Below are positions 1 through 14,300 of a stretch of DNA of 64,000 bases, in pieces. Numbering within the stretch: position 1 is the stretch's first letter; every line of letters starts with the position of its first letter. The position numbers and the translations under genes were made by a program. A model generated the notes under the pieces. It was not told the DNA's origin. It was given only the letters and a program-made list of their open reading frames with translations, and ran no database searches. Source of the stretch: Sipunculus nudus (taxonomy: Eukaryota > Annelida > Sipuncula > Golfingiida > Sipunculidae); NCBI GenBank assembly GCA_026874595.1, contig CM049319.1, positions 52,650,917-52,714,916 on the forward strand, read 5' to 3'.

Positions 1-1543
1 TAACAGAGACCTAATTTCAAGTTTCCACAGGCACCTTTCATGGGCCTCCTTGCATGACAAGAATGAAGATTCTAGGTCCAGTTGTTGCGATTTGTACCCT
101 GTTGACAGATAACCACATCTTTAAAGGTCTCATAAAAAAGGAAAAAATTCGTAAAAATTTGAAAAAAAAATAGAGGTGGCACACCCAGTCTGCAGAAACT
201 GATGGAACAGCTCATGATCAATATGTATGCCGAAAATCATGACCATCAGTGTTGTAGTTATTGAAATACTGCAGTTTTTGTATCAAATTTTCTATTATTC
301 TGGGGGGGGGGGGTATTTTGGACCCATACAGCTTAAGGAATATGGGTAACAGAGACATAATTTCAAGTTTCCATGGAGACTTTTCATGGGTCTCCCTGTG
401 TGTCAAGAATGAAGATTCTTGGTCCAGTTTTTATGATTTGTGCCCTGTTAACAGATGTTCATATCTTTAAAGGTCTCAAAAATACAGAAAAATTTCGTAA
501 AAAAAACGAACAAATACAGGTGGTGCCACCAGTCTGCAGAAACTTATGAAACACTCCATGATCAATATCCATGCAAACAATTATGGTTATCTCTGCATTA
601 GTTGTTCAGATACTTTAGCTTTTGTATCAAATTTTCCATTATTCTGAGCTGTACTTTGGAGTGCCATAGCTCAAAGGATATGGGTAACAGAGACCAAATT
701 TCAGGTTTCCATGGAGACTTATCATGGGTCTCCCTGTGTGTCAAGAACGAAGATTCTAGGTCCAGTCGTTACGATTTGTACCCTGTTGACAGATAACTAC
801 ATCCTTAAAGGTCTCAAAAATGGAGAAAACAATTTGTGAACATTGAAAAATACAGGTGGCGCCACCAGTCTGCACAAACTGATGAAACATCTCATGATCA
901 ATATGTATGTCGAAAATCATGACCATCAGTGATGTAGTTAATGAGATATTGAAGTTTTTGTATGAAATTTTTGACTATTCTGGGGGGTAATTTTGGGCCC
1001 CATAGCTCGAAGGATATGGGTAACAGAGACCTAATTTCTGGTTTCCATGGAGACTTTTCATAGGTCTCTCAGTGTGTTGAAAATGAAGATTCTAGGTCCA
1101 GTCGTTACGATTTGTGCCACGCTAACAGATGACAACATCCTCAAAGGTCTCAAAAATAGAGGAAAGAATCGTAAAAAATCAAACAGTACAGGTGGCGCCA
1201 CCAGTCTGTAGGAACTGATCGAACATCTCATGATCAATATGTATGCCAAAAATCATGACCATCAGTCAAGTAGTTAATGAGATATTGAAGTTTTTGTATG
1301 AAATTTTTGACTTTTCTGGGGGGTACTTTGGGGCCACATAGCTCGAAGGATATGGGTAACAGAGACCTAATTTCTGGTTTCCAAGGAGATTTTTTATAGA
1401 CCTCTCAGAATCCCAAGTTACAAGGTTCTAGGTTCAGCGGTTACGATTTGTGCCTGGTTAATGGATGGACAGACGGACAGACGGACGACAGACAAAGAGT
1501 GATCGCTATAGCTCAGATGACTTTCAGTCAGCTGAGCTAAAAA
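1..1543 (+). repeat. Family A tandem array, about 336-bp unit
   Basis: The landmark GGGTAACAGAGAC recurs with TAACAG at 1, 347, 685, 1021 and 1357, giving spacings of 346, 338, 336 and 336. Units share CATGATCAATATGTATG, CCAGTCTGCAGAAACTGATG and CATGGAGACTTTTCATGGG. The array ends with CAGATGACTTTCAGTCAGCTGAGCTAAAA near 1543 and continues off the left edge. The same family lies inverted at 48.6-50.3 kb. No exon of the tectonic gene is recognised here. Confidence 0.9.
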
Positions 1544-2200
1544 CTTCTGTTATGTTTGTTTTGCCATCTTGTGAAAACTTTCATATCCTTTGCCTCTGGG
1601 AGGGAAGAGGGGAGCGGGATACAGACAACTTCAGGAGCATCATATTTTCCCCTGATTTGAGGAACTCATAATTTTATTAATGATGGTGTATGAGTTCTGT
1701 AATGTGATAGACACAGTCTTTTAATAGCACTTTCTTTCAATTTTGCAGATAGACACAAAATATATCATTGGCAGAGATTCAAGCCATCCATACATGCCAG
1801 TTTTGTAATTTTGTACTTTATTTGTACATTTATTGAGTTCATGTCAAATTATACATGTACAAAATTCATTCATCTAATTCTGACTCAATAAATAACAGGG
1901 TACAAAAAGTGAATATGATGATATATGTAGGCTTCTACATTAGGAAACCTGTTGTCAGAGAGATGAATTACTAGACCTGTACCTGGACCTGTACCCAGAC
2001 CTGGACATGACCATTTCACTAGTACCTGTACCTGTACCTAGGAACTGTCACATGCACCTGGCTGCAACCCTGCTCTCATGTTATTGTAAATTAATATTAC
2101 AGACCACATGATCACTGATCACATGATCCAATTTTGATCACATGATAGATGGTCACAGACATAACAGATCAGATATGATTTTAAGGATACATTGTGTTAC
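1544..2200. other. Tectonic intron or flank, no recognised exon
   Basis: Unique-looking AT-rich sequence. A short degenerate run of ACCTGTACCTGG-like hexamers lies at 1976-2050. Nothing else supported. Confidence 0.5.
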
Positions 2201-2300
2201 CATCCACCGTCTGTGTCTCATTCTCATTCCCAGCAACTATAGGCTCACCAACCACGTAACCTGGATTACCACTTCGGGATGTCTGGTTCGTCTCACCCTC
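2201..2300 (-). CDS. TCTN3: Tectonic exon 10 with SGNPGYVVG motif
   Basis: Acceptor TTATCTTAG|GAG. It encodes [20 protein letters not shown], then [19 protein letters not shown](V/I)VG-x-P is the best-conserved motif of the central tectonic domain. The donor GATG|GTAACA at 2201/2200 (phase 1) is the best available before an in-frame TAA; ACG|GTGGAT eight bases earlier is an alternative. No following exon is recognised in 1-2200, so the gene continues outside the window. Confidence 0.87.
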
Positions 2301-5300
2301 CTAAGATAATTAAAATCATTAAGTAATTATTAGTCTTGTGCCAATTAATGGAAAATATTAATGAACTGTCATTTTCTTTCATAATAAATTAAACTTGTTG
2401 AATTTTTGATTAATCCATTACAAACAATCCATGTATGGACAAGCAAGGGAAGGGGGTATTGGTGATATTAGAATTACTGTACACTTGTGACAGCAGGGAT
2501 GCTCAACCAGTGAATACAATAGAGCCTTCAATTAAAAATTCAATTTCTAGCCCTATTTCTTAGCTTTATTTTCAGATTTTAAAAGACTTCAAATCTTCAA
2601 ATTAATTGAATTTCTCATACTGTAAAAACAAGGGACCCATGGGTCATGGTGCTCAGCTGAAGTTTGAAATTTTAGCAAATGCAAAAAAAACAGTAAAAGT
2701 TTAGAGATACTGTGATGCATATGAAAAATTTAAAGATGGACAGGCAAGTGAACAGAATGGACTGATACCATTATCACACTTTCAGGGGAATTATGCATTT
2801 AAGTTTATATTAAACCCTATTTTTTTAGCATATCCACTTTTTCCATTAGTAGTTTTTATCATATTCATTTTTTTTTAATTTACAAGTTGCATCATTATTT
2901 ATCCAGAGTTTATCTCACATCAGGTCATATTATGCATACACATATATTTTATTATTTTTTAATCACAAATGTTTTAAAGAAAATAATGCCACAACAAGGC
3001 ATCTTCAAGATTACTCCTTGAATCACAATGAAAAAGGTTGTACATTGGAGTTTTCAGTACATGCTTAATTTTATTCCTCAAAATAAAAGATTAAGAAAAC
3101 TTGATAAAATAAAAACATCTTTTCAAATGAAGTATACACTCTGTTTGTTGAATGAAGGACAAACAATAACATTATGCTAATTACTATCTGAGCTTTATTT
3201 TATTAATGGAATTAATATTCAATTTCACACCTGGTGAAGCTTTTACTCTTCTGAAGTAAGGAATTCCTTATCTTATGAACATCCACACTTTCATAGCATA
3301 CATCACTTTGTGGACACAATTAAATGTGCACTTTAATCATTTTAACCCTGGTGGTACAATACAAAATCTAAAATGTAGCAAAAGCCAAGAATGAATCAAA
3401 TTCAGAAAAATTATAACATTCATCTGGTTCTGCACCATCTGGGGGGGGGGAGGGGGGGACACAGGGCAGTGGGGAAGCCTGCTAAGAGGGGAGGCCAGCC
3501 AAGCTGAGCCAAGGCAAGCTTCCTGGAGTGGGTTACATAACACAGCTGAAGGCTGTACTAGGTTGACTTGATGTTAACAAATTGGACATGGTGTATGAAA
3601 ACTTGAATAAAAGCTACTCTTTTCAATCAATTCCTTTGAAATTTCAGATTTTAAAAGATTAAATCCTTATGTATATATGCTGTGAAAATTAAATCATCAT
3701 TGCTCACAAGGAAAAAACATGCCGTGGCCAAATTTGGACAAAACTAAGGTATTAATTTTATATTTATGCTAATAACTTCAAAAATTTGCAAAATTCAGAT
3801 CTAATTTGGGGTATATAATTGAATCTTGATTAATTTAAGGTATATCCCTGAAAAAAAGTCTCTAGCTTCAGCAATTTTATGTTAAGTATAAAAAGTCTTT
3901 AGATTTAACAATTATCATGTTAAGTGAGAAAATATATTTCCTGATTTTTGACAAAGTGCATTATGGTGGAGCCCATAACTTCAACAATTTATGCAAAATT
4001 GACCTAATTTATGACGTGTAGGCCTACATAAGAAATATTTGCAGAAATGGTTGTAATAAATATTAATACTTTAACACCAGTGGTTTTCATAATGGGCAGT
4101 TTTGAATTTAACAAATAAATTTTTACAGGAAAACAGATGTTTTTCCTTAATTACACAAAATGAAGTCACAGTGACCCAGTTTCAAGTTTGGTAGGAGAAC
4201 ATGTGACTAATAGTCACCTGAGCTACAAAAGTGGCATTAAAAATTTACGAAATCCTTATCTAATATCTGGTATACAATTATATCTAAATTAAGTATAGTT
4301 ATACCATTAAAAGACTCTCTAGCTTCAAACATTAACATGTAAAGTAGGTAAATATATTTCCTGATATTTTGACAAGGTACATTATGTTGGGGTTTGTAAC
4401 TTCTAAATCTTACGCAATACTGACGTAACTTCTGGCAATTGCATAGAATATATACTGAGGACCAAGTAAGCCAAATTTGAACAAAAAAACAAGGCCTACA
4501 GGCCTAATGCGAACCTGTGCAATGAGATTACACCAGGTATAATGCTTCAATGCTGGACCATTACTTTTCAAGAACATGTGTAACATGTATATGAACAATG
4601 CAAGTACTAAACACTTAGAACAAGAAACAATTTAACAAACATCACTGCTGCAATTCTGGAATGGGTGCACACAACACAAAAACTAGAATATGGGTAGTCA
4701 ACAAGTGACTATGTGTATCCTCCAAAATCAGAGTGGGAAAGGTGAAGTGAGGCATGGATTGAGTGGCAAGGGGAAATAGAATGAGGTGTGTTGCATAATA
4801 GCCTGGATGTCTGCAGCCGAAATGTGTATGTAGGTTGCGCAACCTACCATAAAATCCAGAAAGCTGTCCAAGATGTATAAACATGCAAAATTTTAGGCAG
4901 ATAAGTCAAACCACTACTGAGATATGAGTGATTTTAGCACACGGCAGACAAACAGATGGACACTGTGCAAAAATGGTGGCAGGTGGCGCCACCAATTTTG
5001 TGTATGTTTGAGAGATATGTGAGATCTATACACATGCAAAATTTCAGGGGGATATGTCAAACCAGTTCTGATATATAAGCCTGAATGTGTGCAGCGCATA
5101 CATGAATATAGGTGGCGCAATCTCCCAAAAAAATCCAGAAAGCTATCTAAGATGTATAAACCTCCAGAATTTTAGGCTGATAAGTCTAACCGATACTGAG
5201 ATATGGGTAATTTTAGCCCACGGCAGACAAACATACGGACGCTGTGCAAAAATGGTGGCAGGTGGCACCACCAATTTTGTGTATGATTAAGAGTTATGTG

Positions 5301-8300
5301 AGATCTACACACATGCAAAATTCCAGGGGGATATGTCAAACCAGTCCTGAGGTACAAGCCTGAATGTCTGCAGCGTAAACATAAATGTAGGTGGCACAAC
5401 CTGTCACAAAATCCAGAAAACTATCCAAGATGTATAAACCTGCAAAATTTTAGGCAGGTATGTCAAACCACTGCCTATTATGAGTGATTATATCCCACTG
5501 CAAACAAACAGATGGACGCTGTGCAAAAATGATTGCAGGTGGTGCCACCGCTTTTGCGTATGATAAAGAGCTATGTGAGATCTATAAACATGCAAAATTT
5601 TTGCCTAATCGGTCAAATGGTTCCCGAAATATGAGATTGGATGTCTGCAGCATAAATATGAATGTAGGTGGCGCCACCTGTCATAAAATAGAGTAAGCTG
5701 TCCAGGATGTAAACACATGCAAAATTTCAGATGGATAAGTCCAACCAATGCAGAGATATGAGTGTTTTTATCCCAAGGCAGATGAACAGATGAACGCTGT
5801 GCAAAAATGGTTGCAGGTGGCGCCACCATTTTTAGTCTATGTTATAAAGCTTTCCAAGGGCTACATTTGTGCAAAATCTTTAGCCTTATTGGTCAAACGG
5901 TTACCGAGATATGTGGGTTTATGTGTGGAAACAGACGCACAAATGGACACTGGCCGAGAGGAAAGGTCAGAGGTCAATGAAAAATGAGGGTGCCCCAGTT
6001 TACATGTGACTGATCATAATTCCGAATTTTAAAAAATTCTGCCCAGTGGTTATAAAGAATTTCTCCGGAAACCTATGCAGCGATGGCGGCAGCGTCGGCG
6101 TCTGACTGAAATCATAGTATCCACAAAACTCTGTTTTGGCGGATACAATGATTGTAGCTGGCACCACCAGACTTATATACAACGAAGAGATATATAAATA
6201 TGCCCAATGTCAGACTGATATGTCAAACCCCTCCTGTGAAATAAGCAGGGACATAAACTGTGCAAAATTTATTGTAGGTGGCGCCACCAGCCTTGTACAC
6301 TATAAAGTTACCCGATATGTATAAATATGCCAAATTTTAGGCTGATGTATCAAATTCCTCTGAAGATTAAGCAGGCGCATACACTGCAAAAGTCAATGTA
6401 GGTGGCACCACCTGTCTTATAAGAATACCAACATGTCTTATGAGAACACCATCAAAGACACACAGACAGGTCAAAATATCAGTCCAATACATCAAACTTC
6501 CCAAGAGTTTGATGCACTGGGCTGACAAGGCTTAGGTGAGTAAGGCAGTTGCTCCCAAGTGACCTGTGACAAATTGCTGCCTTAAACTACTGCACTGAGT
6601 GAACTCTTGACCTGCACCTGGCTAGACTGAGTGAACTTTTGACCTGTACCTGGCTGCACTGAGAGAACTCTTGATCTGTTGCATAATCTGACAAAGTTGG
6701 CAGTCTGCCAAAGCTATAAATAGATTCAGGCTGAACTTTGGTACCAAATATGATGCAGTGAGCCAAAGCTATAAATAGAATGCAGCTACTGCACTGAGTG
6801 AACTCTTGACCTATACCTGGCTGCAGTTCTTCCAATCCTGGCACTGTGCCAAAATTATTTATAGAGCTGACATCATCTTGGCTAATGGCCAACATCAAGG
6901 CACTGGCAATCTGCCAATGGTAAACCAAGTGCTGCCATCTGTACAAAAAGTGGTCCCTACTTGAAATAACTTTTCCAATACAAAATGCTTTTCAGCTGAC
7001 TTTTTATAAAAAAGAAATCAGGAATATATGTAAAATTATTACGGATGCATACTGAATGCAAAATTAAAATACAGATATATCTCATTGATGGCCAATTCTT
7101 GAATTAAGTTGAGTAGGGATACCAATAATTTATAATCCACGTTCAGTTGTCTTTATATAGCCACAGAGAGCTGAATATCCTTGATTGTAACATTGCCTGG
7201 TATAATGAATAACTTAAATCATAAATTTAAAATTTTTAAAAGCTTTTAAAAAAACTTTCTTGTCAATATTAACTAAAGATAACCTGAAATCTAAATGTCT
7301 GGTGGCATGATGTAATAGATGCTGATAAACTGGTGCCAGGCTAGATGTAACAGCATAACACAGCTAACATATATGGTAAAATGACTCAATTCAATCTCCA
7401 TAATTCAGCCAAAAATCATTCATGTGGAACCATTAATGACAATTATTATAAGAATTATGGTAGGGATTATTCTTGTAAAATATTTAACAAACTTGCTTCA
7501 GTGGCATCAGTTAAAATACGTTTCACAGGTTTATAACTCATATAGGAAGATACAGCAAACTGGCTAAGTTCAGCTTCCCGTAACTCAGCCAAAAAGCACT
7601 GAACCAAAACCATTTGAACAAACTTGAATTATCAACATCTGAGGATAATTAATGTGCAAGATTTAAGAATTTGGCCCAGTGGTTTTTGAGAAGAAGATCT
7701 TTGTAGCCACTGAGCTAAAATGGGCTTTTATGGCATATGATTAAATTCAGCTTCCCATAACTTAGCCAAAAGTCACTGAAAAGAGACCATTTGAACAAAC
7801 TTCAGAAAGCACTACCCTAGGATCATTTCTGTGTGATATTAAACATTTTGGCCATATGGTTTCAGAGAAGAAGTTTTTTGTAGCCCTCAGTGTGATACAG
7901 GCACTGTCGACCCCGTACAAAAAAGGCTGATGCAGGTGGCGCCACCAATACCTCAATTTCAAATATGACCTGTGTGACCAACATTGGCATAAAACTTGGT
8001 GATGATAGCTCCAGCCGTTTCTGAGATTTAAATTTTAATATGCTTTTTTGCACAGTTAACAAAGTTCAACCTCCTGTAACTCAGCCAAAAATCTCCGAAC
8101 TGGAACAATTCGAACAAACTTGAGAAAGATTGTTCCAGGGATCATTTCTGTAAAATATTGGACAATTTGGCTGGACAGTTTCGGAGAAGAAGATTTTTAA
8201 AGCTTTTTTTAGCTTTTTCCCTATAAAATCTAAGAAAATGCAGTTAGAAAAAAAATAAACAAAATCCGATATAGTTTTTTGGATGACTGATTATTTGCAA

Positions 8301-11300
8301 AAAATTTGGTGATGCTAGCTCCTGCCGTTTTTGAGATAGCTATGGTTAACGTACAGACGACGCACGACGCACAATACACGACGCTGCACCATTGCATAAG
8401 CTCACAGGTTCGCTAACAACAGCAGTATTCTTAGTGGGCATTCTTGAAGTTTGACAATAGTTTTTTTTATCAATAATGGAGGTTTTGCTTAATTTCTCAA
8501 AAGAATAAAGTCGCAGTGACCTATTTTGGGTTTGGTAGGAGAACTTAGTAACATCTAGCTCTATGTCAATTTTTTTGGTATTATTTTTAGGCAGTATTGT
8601 GTAGTATGTGTTTGAAATTATGCAAGATAGTACTTGGTGGTCAAGGTTTGTATTATCTGAGGTAGTACTCGGTGGTATATGTTTGTATTATCTGTGGTAG
8701 TACTCAGTGGTATTTGTATTATCCTTGGCAGTACTGTGTGGAATGTGTTGGTGTTATCCAAGGTAGTATTTAGTGTTTAATTACTCACCTTGAGGAAGTT
8801 GCTACTGAAACTCTGTGAAAATGATGTTGATGAAATGTTCAATGTTGTAAAGGTGAAGATGACACCAACTGCTGTTACTAACCCAGACCCATTGTGGTGA
8901 ACAACATAATGTACCTAAGGAAGAGAGAACAATTATGTTATTAGTCACAAATGAATGCTCAAATGTCCTTAACTGAGGCCCTACTACGGCCAAAATCAAA
9001 GACGGCTAAACTGTGGCATATTGGATTTCTGAAGGTTCTAAAGTTTGACAGCATAAAGCATAATATATCTTCTCATATGGACCAATAATAATAACAGTTA
9101 ACAGGCTCAATAAAGCACACTCAAAACTGGCACCTAGAAAACTCCCTCATATGGCTGGATTCTCTGAGGTCAAACAGACTGAATATTTATTTTTATGTTT
9201 TAATGGTTCCCAATAACCATAAGCAAATCCATTCAGTAGGAATTGTTGAAAATTTGGTAAACATACATCAAAAGCTGAAAAAGATTGTGGTAACTGAGGG
9301 ATCCAATTTGAGATATTAACCCTGACAATTATTGGATAATACAACAAAAATACCCAGTAAATCAACTTATCAAAGTTTAATTTAAGGGACCCATGAGTCA
9401 TGGTGCTCAGCTGTTTTTGCCCCTCACTAACTTTATGCATAGTTTCATGTCTGAAACTGTTACAGTTTTGATTTGTGCCCTGTTAACAAACATCCACTTG
9501 ATAAAGTACCAACTCTATAGATCAGATGACTTTCAGTCTGCTGAGCTAAAGATATATATGTACCTTTTCAATAACATTTTGGCATCCATCTTGTGTGCTG
9601 TATGTTGGACGAGGAATCGCGTCTCTCGTAAAGTTACAAGATCCGTTCACTCCTCTCACTCTACAGTACACTTCTTGTACCACCACTGGTACTGTGTATG
9701 AGCTGTTGTACAGTCCATCTGGTGGTACTACTGGCGCTGGTGTCACTGTCACTGTCACATTGGCTGGAAGCAAATTAATGTGTTGTTTTTAAATTAGTAT
9801 TAATTTGTAATTTTTTTTTCAATATAAATTTTTTTTTTATTTATTTTATGCAAGTAAACATCTATATTTTTATTTTTTTTTTTATCTAAATCTTCATCTA
9901 GATATGTACAACTACAGAGTTCCATTTTGAATAGGGACTACATGACAGGGCTGTAGCACTTGCTTCCAATCAAGTTATATACTAGTGTCACCCAGGCCTG
10001 ATGTTTACAACACCTGCAAGCCCTGGGTGTGTAATCATCCCACTGCTGGGTCACAACTCCAAGGAACTACCAAGAGACCCACTCATTTTAGAGCAATACA
10101 CAGCTGTGGGGCACAGCCTCCCAATTAAGCCAGCAGAGCACTCACCCTGGGTGGGGGCCACCCATGCAAATCTCACCAATCCTCAGCTCAGATTTGAACT
10201 CACAATCTCCCCACTTTGGGTCCATGTGCTCGGCTAGACCACCGAGGTCATTAACTTGTAATGTTTAGCACTAAGTGAATATATTTCCCTGAATGTCTGT
10301 CACTGTGTCTCAATATATGTGTGTCTCTTTAAATGTTTTTTATCTACCCTGCTGTAGGTGTGCATGGGATCCAATGGTTATCTTTTTTACTACCATATCA
10401 CACCTTCTGCTGACTGTCATTAAACCCCCCCCCCCCCCCCTCCCCTTAGGACGTACAGGCTTTAAAGGGCTGATGAGTTAATTGCTATCTTCAAAACTGG
10501 GTAAAAAACGTTTTGGGTAGACCTAGGTCCTCCCCTACCCCCAAGTGCAAAACCACTGATTTCTAATTTTTTTTCTCTGTCTTATTTTCATTTTTTTTTT
10601 TTTTCTTCTTCCATTTTCTGTTGGATCTCTATGGTCAAAAACAGGTATAGAACTTTTTTCAGATATCAGTACGCACCAGAGATTTTTTTTACCTATTTTT
10701 GAATGTATTGTTAAGAATGTCATATGATCAAGGAAAAGCATTATAATAACAGAATTCTTTTGCTAAACAGGTAAAAGCATTATATAACAAAGGAAATCTT
10801 ATCAAAATTGTATTACTTTATTTTCTTGAAAGTAATGTCCGAGTGGCTGGAGCTCAAAATTGGTAATTTTCTATTGAAAATAAAAATTGTTGATGCGGCT
10901 GGTTAAAACTGATGCGGGAGGTGCATGTGAACCATACCTTTCTTTTTTGCCTAATATGGCCGTCTTCAAAAGCTGAAATTTGGGATCAATATCAGCTGAG
11001 ACATGAACTCACAATCTCCCGGCTTTCAGCCCTGTGGTCTACCCTGACACCATCATAGCTGGTTACTTACAGTACTTTTTCATGTTGTAAGCTAATCTAT
11101 CATTGAAGCCCTTATGCCACTGATCACCAATCAGTTTTTCTAGCTGTTATCTTTAGCACTTGATTCAGTCTAGCACAGAAAAAAGAAACGACTGACAATA
11201 TTCTCTGCATCTAGGGTTTTTTTGAGACAATTAATTTACTCACGTCCAGATGTTGTTACAACAGTGGTTGCTGGGACTGTGGTGGTCTCTGTATCATTTC

Positions 11301-14300
11301 CGGGAGCTGGTATCAGTATGACCGGTGTCTGAAAAAAAAAACAATATTTAAAATTAAATACCACACTCATGATTTGAAGACCTGAATTCAGCTGTCAGAT
11401 ACATTTGCAACAATAACACATGATGCATGAAGTAAGAGAACCAATCAGTATGTCAGATGAAACAGGGTTTTCCCAAAGGGCTTTTTGCAACCTTTCAGCG
11501 TTAGCATATATGCACCAAACCATCTTATGTATACATGGTTTTTCCACTTGTCAACACAGCTGTGTTTAGGAACAGCCTGTAGATAAACAAGCACATACAT
11601 CTGTCTCAGACGCAATATAAGAACTTTTTTCAACAAGAATTAATCTAAAGTTCATTAATATGAATGCACAGTATGCCAGAAACCACATAAATTCTATGGA
11701 ACAAGTATGTAAATAGCTAGACTTATAAACAATAATACTTTATTTGTTTTACATGGACTGTACAAGTAGTTCTTATAACTAACTGAGGCACTCTCCATCA
11801 CTGAGGTAGTGATTTCTGTAGCGTCCAGAGATGGAGGAAACAGGAGAAACAAGAGAAAACAACCAGCCTTGGATGGGCCACCACAATCCACTGTCATAGC
11901 CATGCCGGGATTGAACCAAGGTTGCCAGCAAAGAGAGCCAAGCATTTTAGCCCTTTGATAATTTTTTTTTACTAAAATACTAGATTCTAAAGACAAACAA
12001 GTTATGAAATAATCTGGCCAAGATTAAAACTGGAGACCCTACAGGGACAGGCTATGACAGCTATATACCTTCAGCCTTCGAGAATATTAACACCATACTT
12101 GCCCTGATAACCTGGAAGTATTCGTAATATGTGCTGGCTCTCAATACAGGGTCCACTTCACAAGACTCACTAACGCTCGGTAAATCTCTGGTACACTCAA
12201 AATCCTGGGCATGCAGGAAAGCTGGAAATAGAAAAGAAGAAATATGGTTGAACCAAAAGAGGTTTAAACATAGTAAATCCTAAAAAGAAACATAACATCT
12301 TAGTAACATTAACTGTCATCAGCTTTCCTGACACACAATATTTTTTGTAACATATTAACTGATAAGTCATGATGCTTCAACAGCAACTAAAACTTTTTTT
12401 TAAAATATTTTGTTGTTGTTGTAGATAACAGCCATTTTTAATTACGTACATTAAGTACATATTTGTGTATCTGCAGAATTCCATTCCAGTTTTAGACAAC
12501 AGGCAAGGGCAATAGGACGTGCTTCTTCTCATTTTATATCCTAGTGTTAACCAGGCCAGGTGACTACTGCACCTGCAGGCCCAGGATGTGTCATTTTCTA
12601 GGTTGCACCATCAGTGTTGGCAGAGGTTGTGCAATTCTTGGCCATATGCCAGAACCAGTGTGATCAGACCAACTAGAGTGGGTGTCACATTTAAAATTTT
12701 GGAGCTTGATGCGCAATGTGATACCATGCTCTATACTGGTCTGATTACAATCCTCTGCTCTGTGCCCACCCTGGTGGTGTAACTCAAGAGAATCTTCTTT
12801 TAAAAAGAAGCAGTTAAAAAGAAGATATGCGATGACTGCAGTGTATGACTGCTGCTAGCCGTGACAACCTGACTCAGTAGGCAATCAGACAACTGGGCTG
12901 GTAAGCCTACACAGGTTGTGATAAAAGTAATATCGAGGGATGTATCACAGTGGTTTTGCCTCAGGTTGCATTCATTTTGTGGTACACAGCTCATAATCTC
13001 AATATTATGCTAAGAATAATGCATCAACGCAAAAGAATAGCTCATGTGAGCACAGGTCATTTCCTGTATCGCCTGCAAGCTGCCTGCGTCCTGTAACCAG
13101 TGCGAGCTAAGCTTGTGTTCATGCAGTCATAAATTCAACAAACATGCCAAGGGGTTTACCAATGTGCCGGGTTTAAACAGAATTTTTCTCGCTCATGTTT
13201 GGTATTATCAGAAAGTACACTGAAAATGCTAACAATTGGTCTGTTATATGTTGACTGACAGTGTACCTGTAGGCCATGAAGTGTTTCCAGAAATGACGAA
13301 AATATTTGCATCTTCATAAGGCCTTATATTACATTCCTCAGACTTAGATGTAAAGACACTCTAGTGCCAGTAATCACGTTGTAATGCCAGAGGGTCGATA
13401 TGATGCTAGACTGCTGTGTGAGTATGGTACGTCTAGTCGGCTGCACATAAATGTGTGCATGTGTGTAACGTGTATGTGTATTTGTACCCACTTAAGCCTA
13501 AGTCACAAACAACCTACCATAAAAATTGTTGCAGAAGTCGCGACTTGTACTAGGAAATTCAATTCTAAAAACAAGAATTTTTTCGATGTGCATCTTGTAA
13601 TACGTACTTATCACATTTCAGTCAGCTTTCCCGGTACATGGAACGACGTCAGTTGAGTGATAATCGGCGATACCTTTAACCAGAGCTTTCCCCAATAATT
13701 TACACTTTTAACCAGCTCTTTTGAAAACCTGCCTTATATTTTGTGATCTGACGAAATTTACATTTTATTAACATGAAATTTGCCAAGTTCAAGGCCTACC
13801 CATTCTGACAAGTCACAATTCAAGTGACACTTCCTAATCTGCATTACTGTTATATTGTGAGTCAATTTGAAGCATATGCCAGTCTGTCACTTTTTGAGGT
13901 ACATTTTCTTTTCTGTTTAATCTTTATAGGTATGTGTCTCATTATGAAAAACTAGCATTTCCATAGCCATTTATACATGTAAAGTTGTGTCACATTCAAA
14001 CTTGATCCACTAGAGACACGTCATGAATTCTGTTGCCTGCCTGGTTGATCGCTGGGTTTCAGCTGACTTTTGAAGCTGTGTAGCAGAAGTTCAAGCCCCG
14101 GGTCACCTGTGCAATGACCTTTACATCCACAGGTCAACTAAGCCTTCTGTGACTGATATCCACAGTTATAAACTCCAATATTAAGAACCATCAGGTCACT
14201 GTCACCGGCTCATGGTTTTCAAGCATATTGGATAACAATGTTATAAGTTTTTCATGTGAGCTGCAAATATACAATTTGCTTTGTGTTTTACCCGTGTCTC

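Noticed and set aside
12106-12112. GT donor CAG|GTTATC for tectonic exon 6
   Set aside because: Not excluded, but its consensus is poorer than the GC donor 9 bases on and it removes a conserved Val-Ile-Arg stretch.
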